A stretch of 64,000 bases of DNA from Candidatus Peregrinibacteria bacterium (lineage in GTDB: Bacteria > Patescibacteriota > Gracilibacteria > Peribacterales > Peribacteraceae), in NCBI GenBank assembly GCA_018648865.1, contig JABGQH010000009.1, positions 26,142 to 90,141 of the forward strand, read 5' to 3'. The notes below the pieces were generated by a model. That model was not told the origin of the DNA. It did not search any database and saw nothing but the letters and a program-made list of their open reading frames with translations. The position numbers were made by a program, and so were the translations under genes. Of the stretch, positions 1 through 8,962 are shown piece by piece; the first letter of the stretch is position 1; each line of letters begins with the position of its first letter.

Positions 1-73
1 ATTCGAATCTTTATGAAAAGAATGGTTTACCATGAGAGAGGAGTTGTTGCACTAGCAACAATGACTAATCGAA

Positions 74-161
<88 letters not shown>

Positions 162-256
162 ATATACGAATATTTCAGAGATCGATTAATAGTTAATCTA
201 ACTCAATTGTAGAAAGAACATTTTGATTTGTACAGAAACAATAGATGTTCTTCTAT

Positions 257-1519
257 TTAGATAGGTAGTGATTCAACATCTAAAGATGGCAATTCTCTTT
301 CTGCTTTAACGCCTATATCCATAGGTAGGCTAGTTATTGGGTCAACTTCCTGAGAAGTAATTATTAGTCTTCGTAATGTTGTTCCAATTGGAGTACATGT
401 CATTAAAGTCCCAATTCGTTTATTAATTGGTTGGTCTAGCACATTTACATTTGTTGGCTTAACCTCTTTTTTCTCTTGAACAATGTACCTGTGTTTATCT
501 CCACCATAATAAATCCAATATTCATCACCTGGTTCTAGTTGATGCAAGCCAGCAAAAACTGATTTATATGCCCCTGGTGCCCATGGGTAATACGAACTGT
601 GCCCTGTTATGAAAAAGTTACCAGCTTGCCCAGGTCTAGCTGTTCCGGGGTAATGAACAACTCCGAGCTGCAATGCATCTTGAATGTCTTCCTCTAGCTC
701 ATCCCATTCTTCATTTAGCAGCGATTGATAAGAAGGCGTAATTAGAGGGACATTTAAATGCAACTTTGGAATAATAATTCTATTTGTTGGTGGCCCAACT
801 TGTGGCAAGAAGCTGAGCATATTCCCATTGCTGTCACCAGATACAGCAAGAGAAGGACTCCTGAGTAGTTTCTGCTTCATTGTGTCGTCAACACCAGTCA
901 GCAAAGATGATTCCTGAATCTTTTGAATTGGATTTAGATTAGATTTGGTTATCTTCCAGAAACTTTGGAAATTTAAAGTTATAAACAAAAGCAGGAATAA
1001 TCCTGCAAAAGTTCCACCGAATCTAACAGTATCAATTAGGAATAATGTGAGTCTGTTATATTGTTTCATTTCATTTTTTTTCTTTTGCACTACCCAAACT
1101 GGTTGAGTTAAAAAGTTCCAAATTGGTTTTTTTATAGACTTTGAATTCTTGGCAACATTTATACATTCGCTCTTGCATGTTTTTAAACAAGAGCTGTATT
1201 GATTTGTGCCTTCTGAAAATACTGAATTTATAGTGTTAAATATTTTCTTACGTGCTGATATAAAAATATGGTGATCCTTGGATACAGAAAATGATTTCTC
1301 CAAAGAAGGTGAAATCTCATCTTCAAATGGAACATTATGTCCATGTTGTTTTCTGGAGACTCTAATACTCTGATCTTCTAAATTTGAAATTGGAGTTGAG
1401 TCTTCTTCTGTAACTGTCCATGAATTATTCTGATTAATATCATTATCAGCATCTGGAAGACGTATATTTCCATCTTCATCATATTCAGCCTCGTGATCGT
1501 GGTTATGCGCAGAAATCAA
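257..1519 (-). CDS. Sortase family protein (class D/E-like) with long N-terminal region and one TM
   Basis: IPKLHLNVPLI...GTARPGQAGNFFITGHSSYY...GTLMTCTPIGTTLRRLII: sortase His (TGHS), Cys (TLMTC) and Arg (LRR) motifs. Confidence 0.88.
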   Translation of the reverse strand: MISAHNHDHEAEYDEDGNIRLPDADNDINQNNSWTVTEEDSTPISNLEDQSIRVSRKQHGHNVPFEDEISPSLEKSFSVSKDHHIFISARKKIFNTINSVFSEGTNQYSSCLKTCKSECINVAKNSKSIKKPIWNFLTQPVWVVQKKKNEMKQYNRLTLFLIDTVRFGGTFAGLFLLLFITLNFQSFWKITKSNLNPIQKIQESSLLTGVDDTMKQKLLRSPSLAVSGDSNGNMLSFLPQVGPPTNRIIIPKLHLNVPLITPSYQSLLNEEWDELEEDIQDALQLGVVHYPGTARPGQAGNFFITGHSSYYPWAPGAYKSVFAGLHQLEPGDEYWIYYGGDKHRYIVQEKKEVKPTNVNVLDQPINKRIGTLMTCTPIGTTLRRLIITSQEVDPITSLPMDIGVKAERELPSLDVESLPI

Positions 1520-1625
1520 TTTATTATACCTGAAAATGTCTTAAATTGCACGGTGTGACATGCATGTCATTCTAGCAAATAAACAATGAGTCAAGCAGTG
1601 TTTTTATCAGATTTAAGGGCTATTC

Positions 1626-2711
1626 TCAAATTGAGTCAGTGCGCAAAATTATTCCCCCGCCCAAAACTTCGTCTTCTAGATAAAACACAATAGATTGGCC
1701 GTCTGCAATCCCACGAATTGGCTGATCAAAAGTGAATTTTGGATATTTGTTATCAAATTCAAGAGTTCCTGACTTACATTCTCCTAGTGAGTGGATTCTT
1801 GCAGATACCTTCTTGGTATCAAGAATATAGTCTGGATTGATCCATTTAAGATTTTGTATAAACAAAGATGAAGAAAAATCATCTTTGCTATCCGCAACTA
1901 TAATTTTGTTATCTATAATATCCTTTCTTTTAACATATAAAGGGATTTTTAATCCTCCAATACCAAGTCCTTTACGTTGCCCAATCGTATAGAATGGCAA
2001 CCCTTTGTGCTCTCCAATTATTTCTCCATCTTCTGTACAGATATCACCAGATTTAATCCCTGTTAAATTTCTTTTTAGGAATTCATCTGGCCCATCTTCT
2101 GAATAAAAACAAATATCTTGGCTTTCCTTATATGTTTCAGGAATTGCTAGTTTAAGCGTTTTAGCAATTGAGAACACTTCTTTTTTAGTCTTACCTCCTA
2201 GCGGAAACAAGAGTGAGGAGAGAATTTCTTGTGTAAGTGTATACAGGTAATAGCTCTGGTCTTTCTTTGGGTCTTTTCCTTTTAATAAGTGGAATATTCC
2301 ATCTTTATTTTCACTAACCTGAACATAGTGTCCAGTCGCCATCTTGTCACAGCCAAGCTCTTTTGCTTTTTTGAATAATGCTCCAAATTTTATATATCTA
2401 TTACACTCAATGCATGGGTTTGGCGTCGAACCAGTTTCATAGCTTTTTAAAAATGGCTTAACAACATGCTTAATAAACTCTTCTTCAATGGTAATTAAAT
2501 GAAATGGAATGTTTAGGTTGTCGCATATCAATTTTGCACTTTCAGCTTGTTCTGGCGAATAACAAGTATTAGCTGAGCTATTAGATGGAGAATCTTTCCA
2601 AAGTTTCATCATTACACCTATTAGTTCATGCCCCTGTTTATGTAGAAGATGAGCTACTGTACTTGAATCTACGCCGCCAGACATTGCTACAAGGATTTTC
2701 ATGCGTACCAT
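1626..2711 (-). CDS. mnmA: tRNA-specific 2-thiouridylase MnmA
   Basis: ILVAMSGGVDSSTVAHLL PP-loop, NPCIECNRYIKFG, KKDQSYYLY, ESQDICF, YTIGQRKGLG. Confidence 0.96.
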   Translation of the reverse strand: MVRMKILVAMSGGVDSSTVAHLLHKQGHELIGVMMKLWKDSPSNSSANTCYSPEQAESAKLICDNLNIPFHLITIEEEFIKHVVKPFLKSYETGSTPNPCIECNRYIKFGALFKKAKELGCDKMATGHYVQVSENKDGIFHLLKGKDPKKDQSYYLYTLTQEILSSLLFPLGGKTKKEVFSIAKTLKLAIPETYKESQDICFYSEDGPDEFLKRNLTGIKSGDICTEDGEIIGEHKGLPFYTIGQRKGLGIGGLKIPLYVKRKDIIDNKIIVADSKDDFSSSLFIQNLKWINPDYILDTKKVSARIHSLGECKSGTLEFDNKYPKFTFDQPIRGIADGQSIVFYLEDEVLGGGIILRTDSI

Positions 2712-2757
2712 GCTATATTCTTTCTTACGCTTCTGCTAAAGTTTTACAGAATTTAGC

Positions 2758-3837
2758 ATGATAAAAAAATTAAAAGCATTGGCGGAAGAATACGCAGATC
2801 TTCAAATGAAAATCCAAGAACCAGAGGTTTTAACTGATCCTAAAAAAATTGCGACTATTGGTAGAAGGTTATCTCAATTAGAGCCAGGTCTAGAGCTTTT
2901 GCGCGAGTATGAAGGCTGCAAGAAAGCAATTGATTTTGTAGAGGAGGCTAAAGGAGATCCAGAACTATTGGAAATGGCTCAGGAGGAAGCAGAAACGGCA
3001 AAGGCTAGGATAGATGTATTAAATGAAGAGATTCAATTATTCCTTTTGCCGAAGGATCCAAATGACATGAGACCAGTAATTTTAGAAGTTCGCGCTGGCA
3101 CAGGAGGAGAAGAAGCAGCTCTATTCGCAGCAGAATTACTCAGAATGTATTTACGATATGCAGAAGAGAATGGATGGTCTACTGAATTACTTAGTAAGGC
3201 AGACGCAGACGCAGGTGGGATTAAAGAGGCAGTTTGTAGAATAGCTAGCTCCAAATCGTCAGATATTGGTGTATATGGTGAATTAAAGTTTGAATCTGGT
3301 GTCCATAGAGTTCAGAGGATTCCAGAGACTGAAAGTAAAGGGCGTGTACACACTTCAGCTGCATCTGTTGCAATACTGCCAGAAGCAGAGGAAGTTGATG
3401 TTAAACTAAACAATGAAGAAATGCGTGTTGATGTCTTTAGGTCTAGTGGTCCTGGTGGTCAGTCTGTAAACACAACTGACTCTGCAATTAGAATAACTCA
3501 CATACCAACAGGGCTTGTAGTAACGTGCCAAGATGAAAAGAGTCAACTAAAGAACAAGAACAAAGCAATGAACATTTTGCGTTCTAGACTCTATGCCTTA
3601 GAGCAGGAAAGACTTTCTAAAGAAAGAGGGGATATGAGATCAGGACAAATTGGAAAAGGTGACAGGAGCGAGAAGATTAGGACTTATAATTTCCCTCAAG
3701 ATAGAATTACAGATCATAGGTTGAATCAGAACTTTAGTAATATGTCTAAAACTTTAGAGGGGGGGATTGGTGAAATCATTACAGCACTAAGAGAAAAAGA
3801 CGTAGAAGATAAACTTATAGAGATGAGTAAAAAATAA
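2758..3837 (+). CDS. prfA: Peptide chain release factor 1
   Basis: GGQ motif in RSSGPGGQSVNTTDSAIRITHIPTG; PRVEVRAGTGGEEA-like segment; full-length 359 aa. Confidence 0.95.
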   Translation: MIKKLKALAEEYADLQMKIQEPEVLTDPKKIATIGRRLSQLEPGLELLREYEGCKKAIDFVEEAKGDPELLEMAQEEAETAKARIDVLNEEIQLFLLPKDPNDMRPVILEVRAGTGGEEAALFAAELLRMYLRYAEENGWSTELLSKADADAGGIKEAVCRIASSKSSDIGVYGELKFESGVHRVQRIPETESKGRVHTSAASVAILPEAEEVDVKLNNEEMRVDVFRSSGPGGQSVNTTDSAIRITHIPTGLVVTCQDEKSQLKNKNKAMNILRSRLYALEQERLSKERGDMRSGQIGKGDRSEKIRTYNFPQDRITDHRLNQNFSNMSKTLEGGIGEIITALREKDVEDKLIEMSKK

Positions 3838-4039
3838 GTTCATACTATCCCCCTTTTAATAGGGCTGAATCAGAATCAGCGATAGATTATATTTGTGATA
3901 GTTATTATTTTGATAATATTGATTGACAGACTTAAGTCTACTTTTTCTCATTTAAACATATGAATATTCTTATTTGAATGCAAAGAAGAAGGATATTATT
4001 AAACAGACATCTAGAAGCATAAATATGAATAGCAAAGGT

Positions 4040-5365
4040 TTATGAAAACAGATGTTTTACTGTGTTAACACGCTGTTGCATTAACTCTTTTGTTCCTATG
4101 TCATCTCTAAAGCGCACAGGGCCTTTTACTTGCTCACAGAGCCCCTGAGCAATTGCTTGAGCTTCTTCTATAGTATCCCCAATTCCAACTATTCCAGCTG
4201 TCCTAGAGCCTCCCAGTATCAAATTTCCATTACTGTCTTCTGTTAAATCGCCATAGAAAAGTTCTGCGTTTTCAGGCATTTCGGGGAACTCTATTTGCTG
4301 TCCTTTCTGATCCTTATTATTTGGGTATCCTTCTGGGGTAATGTATTTACAAACAGTTGCTTTTTCATGGAAGGAAACTAAATCATCTGTAAGGGAATTA
4401 GTTAATATTGCCTGACAAATATCTACAAAGTCTGTTTTAAGTAGCGGCAGGATGTTAAGTGCTTCGGGATCACCGAATCTTGCATTGTATTCAATTAGCT
4501 TTACTCCTTCCCTTGTAATTATAAAACCACCATACAAAATTCCTTTATAAGGTACTCCACATTGTTCTTGCAGAGCAGCAGCCACTTGCCTGTTGATTTC
4601 TTTTGCTCTATCTAGATGTCTTTGCTCTATAAATGGAAGGCTATGATTAGCATCACTTACTGTACCCATTCCTCCTGTGTTAGGACCTGTGTCTCCGTTG
4701 TATGCACGTTTGTGATCCTGAACAGCTGGGGTGTCTACAACCAGCGTTCCACTGGTAAAACTTATTAGACTAAATTCAACACCGTTAAGCTTTTCCTCTA
4801 TTACTGTTTGTCCACACTCTTCTATACATTCGATTGCGTACTTAACCCCTTCTTCTGTTGAGTTTAGATGTTCTCCACTTATTTTAACTCCTTTACCTCC
4901 TCTTAATCCGTCGTACTTTACTACGAATTCACCAGATAAATCTTGTTCAATATATTTACTCAGGAGTTCGGGATCAGCCCTATCGAAAGACATAAACTTG
5001 GGTGATGCATTTATGCCATATTGCTCTAATAAATTCCTTGTAAATGCTTTGCTGGTTTCTACTCGTGCAAGTGACTTAGTAGGTGCCACAGATGGAATGC
5101 CAATAGAATCAAGAGCATCGGCCATTCCAGCACCTATTGGATCATCGGGTCCAATAAACGCAAAGTCAATATCGTGTTTTTTGGCTATATCTAGGGCTGA
5201 ATCGAAATCCATTAAATCAGAAACATATTCTTGTTTAGCGATCTTCTTAATCCCAGGATTAGATCTTGGGCTAATAGATATTATATCCGGATTGTGTGAA
5301 CTTTTACTTAGCGACTCTGCAATTGCATGGCCTCTAGCCGAGGAAGTTAGTAACAATATTTGCAT
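4040..5365 (-). CDS. purD: Phosphoribosylamine-glycine ligase
   Basis: ATP-grasp: IGPDDPIGAGMAD, VKYDGLRGGKGV, YNGDTGPNTGGMGT, EYNARFGDPE. Confidence 0.95.
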   Translation of the reverse strand: MQILLLTSSARGHAIAESLSKSSHNPDIISISPRSNPGIKKIAKQEYVSDLMDFDSALDIAKKHDIDFAFIGPDDPIGAGMADALDSIGIPSVAPTKSLARVETSKAFTRNLLEQYGINASPKFMSFDRADPELLSKYIEQDLSGEFVVKYDGLRGGKGVKISGEHLNSTEEGVKYAIECIEECGQTVIEEKLNGVEFSLISFTSGTLVVDTPAVQDHKRAYNGDTGPNTGGMGTVSDANHSLPFIEQRHLDRAKEINRQVAAALQEQCGVPYKGILYGGFIITREGVKLIEYNARFGDPEALNILPLLKTDFVDICQAILTNSLTDDLVSFHEKATVCKYITPEGYPNNKDQKGQQIEFPEMPENAELFYGDLTEDSNGNLILGGSRTAGIVGIGDTIEEAQAIAQGLCEQVKGPVRFRDDIGTKELMQQRVNTVKHLFS

Positions 5366-5409
5366 ATATAATATGTAAAATAATTAATAAATATTCTTAA
5401 AAACTTAAT

Positions 5410-6924
5410 TTAAACCAAGCTCATATTTCTGTAATTTTCTCCTTCCTCGTCTGTGCCTTCACTTAGGTAGGATGTTCTTGTTCTATTTCGATCATTTCCT
5501 AATTCCTCTAGCATTTCAGAAGTAATTTCTGGTGTTGGATATTTTTTAGTAAAACATCCATCACTAAATTTATTGATATCATTATTTCCTATTTGAATTG
5601 CCTCTCTAATATTTTCGATTGTGTTATAAAATAGTCCATCTGCGCCGATAAATTTACGTATTTCTTCTATAGAAGAATTGGCAGCAATTAACTCGCTTGT
5701 AGTAGGCAAATCAATTCCATATGGATCTGGTGAAACAATTTGGGGGGATGCAGATGCGAAATAGACGTTCTTAGCACCTGCATTTCTAGCTATTTCAACG
5801 ATCTTTTTGCTCGTATTACCTCTTACAATAGAATCATCAACTATTAAAACTGAGTTATTCTTAAATTCCAAATCGATTGGATGCAGCTTAAATTGAAGGC
5901 TTCGCTTTCTGACCTGTTGGCCAGGCATAATAAATGTTCTTCCTATATATCTATTTTTTACAAAGCCTTCCCTGTATCTAACTTTCAATTTATCCGCGAG
6001 TCCAGTAGCCATTGGTCTACCTGTATCTGGTACTGGAATTACTGAATCTATCTGTATTCCAGATTCAATAATCTGATCTGCTAGGGCTTCTCCCATTCTT
6101 ATTCTAGATTTGTATACACTTACACCATCTAGCATAGAATCTGGAGCAGCTAGATATACCCATTCAAATATACATGGGCTGAATCTATCTGCACTTACTA
6201 TCTGCTTTGTATGTAAATTATTTTTTCTATCTATAAATACTGCTTCTCCTGGTTGTATATCTTTAACAAACTCAAAGTCTAAAGCTTTAAATGCAGTGTT
6301 TTCAGATGCTATTATATATTCTTTCTTCATTCCAAACTTTCTTACACCTAGCTGAAGTGGTCTGATTCCATGGGGGTCTCTAAATCCAACTATTCCTTGC
6401 TCACCAACTAGAGCAACTGCAGAGTATGCTCCTTTGCATTTACTAAACACCTCATTTACAGCCCCAAAAACATTATCCGCCGTTAAGGTTTTAGTTGGTT
6501 TCTGATTTCTTAATGCAACAGAGAATACATTTAGTAAGACTTCTGAGTCAGATGTAGTATTTAGATGTCTGTAGTCTTTATCTCTGAGCTCAATTGCAAG
6601 CTCTTTTGAATTTGTTAAATTTCCATTATGAGCAAGTGCGATTCCGTAAGGTGTATTTACAAAAAATGGTTGTGCTTCAAATTCACTACAACAACCAGCT
6701 GTTGGATACCTAACGTGGCCTATTCCCATTCTTCCTTTTAATCTAGCAAGCGACCTAGAGTGAAAAACATCTCTAACCATTCCATTACTTTTCTTTAAAT
6801 GGAATTGCTCATCATAAGTTACTATTCCCGCGGCATCTTGTCCTCTGTGTTGTAGCAGTATCAGACCGTCGTATAAGTCTTGAATTACATCTCTAAAACC
6901 TGACACAGCTATTACACCACACAT
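5410..6924 (-). CDS. purF: Amidophosphoribosyltransferase
   Basis: MCGVIAVSGF N-terminal Cys nucleophile, LLQHRGQDAAGI, GHVRYPTAG, PRPP motif VLIVDDSIVRGNTS. Confidence 0.96.
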   Translation of the reverse strand: MCGVIAVSGFRDVIQDLYDGLILLQHRGQDAAGIVTYDEQFHLKKSNGMVRDVFHSRSLARLKGRMGIGHVRYPTAGCCSEFEAQPFFVNTPYGIALAHNGNLTNSKELAIELRDKDYRHLNTTSDSEVLLNVFSVALRNQKPTKTLTADNVFGAVNEVFSKCKGAYSAVALVGEQGIVGFRDPHGIRPLQLGVRKFGMKKEYIIASENTAFKALDFEFVKDIQPGEAVFIDRKNNLHTKQIVSADRFSPCIFEWVYLAAPDSMLDGVSVYKSRIRMGEALADQIIESGIQIDSVIPVPDTGRPMATGLADKLKVRYREGFVKNRYIGRTFIMPGQQVRKRSLQFKLHPIDLEFKNNSVLIVDDSIVRGNTSKKIVEIARNAGAKNVYFASASPQIVSPDPYGIDLPTTSELIAANSSIEEIRKFIGADGLFYNTIENIREAIQIGNNDINKFSDGCFTKKYPTPEITSEMLEELGNDRNRTRTSYLSEGTDEEGENYRNMSLV

Positions 6925-7025
6925 AGATATGAGGAGAAAAATGAAAAGAACCGGCAGGTAGCACTGTACTCCATGTATGCATTCTACTGAGAAGATTTAG
7001 CAGAGCAAGAAAAAAGTATGTGCTA

Positions 7026-7877
7026 TTAACTTAACTCCAATTGTCTTTTCTTAGCTCGAACACAATTTCTAATTAGGCTAGCTACTGTCATTGGGCCAAC
7101 ACCACCTGGGACAGGTGAAATTGCATAGGCTTTCTCTTTAACTGCTTCGAAATCCACATCTCCGCATAGTCCGTTTTCTGTTTTCGTGATTCCAATATCA
7201 ACGACAACAACTCCATCTTTTACCATATCTGCAGTGATTAGATTTGGTTTACCTACAGCTACGCAAAGTATGTCTGCATCTTTTGTATGATGCGCTAAAT
7301 CCTTTGTATAAACATTACAGGTTGTAACAGTTGCATTCCTATTTAAGAACATAGTAGTTAGAGGCTTGCCAACAGTGTTACTGTGCCCAACTACAGTTAC
7401 ATTCTTTCCTTCGAAGGGTATGTCGTAGTGCTCAAGCAATGTAATTACACCAGATGGTGTTGCAGGCGGTAGATGTTCAAATTCTGTTGAGAGGAACATT
7501 TTTCCTATGTTATATGCAGAAAAACCATCTACATCTTTTTTAGGATCAATTTGCCTAATTATCTGTGGTACAAATTCATTTAGATGTTTTGGGAGAGGTA
7601 ACTGAACAATAAATCCAGTTACGTCATCATCATTATTTAAATCATTAATAATTGTCATTAGATCATCAAGATTAGTTTCTTCAGGAAGATGAAGATGCTG
7701 ATGTCTCATTTTAACTGCGTCACAACTTTTGATTTTTTGTCTTATGTAACTAGAACTAGCTGGATCTTCGCCAACTTGAACAACTACAAGTTTTGGGTCT
7801 AGATCGGCAACATCTTTTTGCAAGGATGTTAGGAGTTCTGCTGCCACTAATCTTCCGTCTAATAATAAAGCGCTCAT
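7026..7877 (-). CDS. folD: Bifunctional methylenetetrahydrofolate dehydrogenase/cyclohydrolase
   Basis: VGEDPASSSYIRQK, GFIVQLPLPKH, KDVDGFSAYNIGKM, VVGHSNTVGKP, SPVPGGVGPMTVA. Confidence 0.96.
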   Translation of the reverse strand: MSALLLDGRLVAAELLTSLQKDVADLDPKLVVVQVGEDPASSSYIRQKIKSCDAVKMRHQHLHLPEETNLDDLMTIINDLNNDDDVTGFIVQLPLPKHLNEFVPQIIRQIDPKKDVDGFSAYNIGKMFLSTEFEHLPPATPSGVITLLEHYDIPFEGKNVTVVGHSNTVGKPLTTMFLNRNATVTTCNVYTKDLAHHTKDADILCVAVGKPNLITADMVKDGVVVVDIGITKTENGLCGDVDFEAVKEKAYAISPVPGGVGPMTVASLIRNCVRAKKRQLELS

Positions 7878-7897
7878 TTGATTATATTGTATAGTGC

Positions 7898-8500
7898 TTA
7901 ATCCAATTCTGGAAATCTCTTCTTTACATGACTAATAATCATTTGTGATACTTCTTCTTTGCCTCCAGTAGTATCTACTGTAAATGTATTTTGATTATTA
8001 ATATTAGAATACCCACTGTGTACACTTTCTTGAATAGTATTTGTTTCTAGAGGATCCTGATTTTCACGACGGTTAATTCGCTCTAGGCACACAGAGAGTG
8101 GCGGTAATGCTATTAGGGTTAAATCTGGTACAGGAAAAATTGAATTAACCGATTTGAGCCAATCTCGGTTTAGCCCAAGAGTTGTCCCATAAATTATTGT
8201 AGATAACGTATATCGGTCAGAAATGACTATTTTACTCTGCTCTAAGGCAGGCAATACTATATTTTCAACATGATCTGATCTGTCAGCACAAAATAGTAAT
8301 TGAAGTGTAGATGGCTCAATTTCCTTTCTATCTTTAAGCATAGTTCTAATCATACTTCCAATTGGCCTATCAGTTGGCTCTCTGGTCAAAACGACCTCTT
8401 TCCCAATACTTTCAAGATATTCAGATAATAAACGACTATGAAGAGTCGTTCCGCTGCCATCTGGACCTTCTAATACTATAAATTTGCCTTTTTGTTGCAT
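7898..8500 (-). CDS. tmk: Thymidylate kinase-like protein (variant P-loop GPDGSGTT)
   Basis: FIVLEGPDGSGTTLHS, TREPTDRPIGSMIR, ISDRYTLSTIIYG: TMP kinase motifs; canonical P-loop Lys is Thr. Confidence 0.85.
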   Translation of the reverse strand: MQQKGKFIVLEGPDGSGTTLHSRLLSEYLESIGKEVVLTREPTDRPIGSMIRTMLKDRKEIEPSTLQLLFCADRSDHVENIVLPALEQSKIVISDRYTLSTIIYGTTLGLNRDWLKSVNSIFPVPDLTLIALPPLSVCLERINRRENQDPLETNTIQESVHSGYSNINNQNTFTVDTTGGKEEVSQMIISHVKKRFPELD

Positions 8501-8563
8501 GTTCCAATAATAGGGAAATTCTGCTATAATTACAGGATAATATTCAAATTAAAGAAAAACTAA

Positions 8564-8962
8564 ATGATTCATGCGATACTCTCATTCCCCGGCATATTAT
8601 TGCTTTCGTTTCTGCCATGGTATTACGGAGAATATCCTGTAAGAATCTTTAGGCAGTATATAGCATATGCAAAAGCATTTCTGGAAATTATCTCAATCGT
8701 GTTTTTGATTAAGACTTTCTTGTCTCCTTGGAAAAGTATTGTGGATGAATATCCAAAAAATCTTACAAATATAGGAGAAATTGCACAGGTATTTACACTC
8801 AATTGTACAACTAGAATAATAGGAATGATTTTTAGAACAGTAGCTTTGTCTGTAGCAATTATTTTGCATGCAGCATTGATTGTGCTGTTTACAGTTTATT
8901 TAGTTTTATGGCTTTCTTACCCAGGTATTTTAATTGTTTTAGCTTACCTTTCATTTTCATAA
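8564..8962 (+). CDS. Hypothetical multi-TM membrane protein upstream of Clp-like ATPase
   Basis: 132 aa, several hydrophobic segments; stop immediately abuts the next ATG (8963), suggesting co-translation. Confidence 0.75.
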   Translation: MIHAILSFPGILLLSFLPWYYGEYPVRIFRQYIAYAKAFLEIISIVFLIKTFLSPWKSIVDEYPKNLTNIGEIAQVFTLNCTTRIIGMIFRTVALSVAIILHAALIVLFTVYLVLWLSYPGILIVLAYLSFS

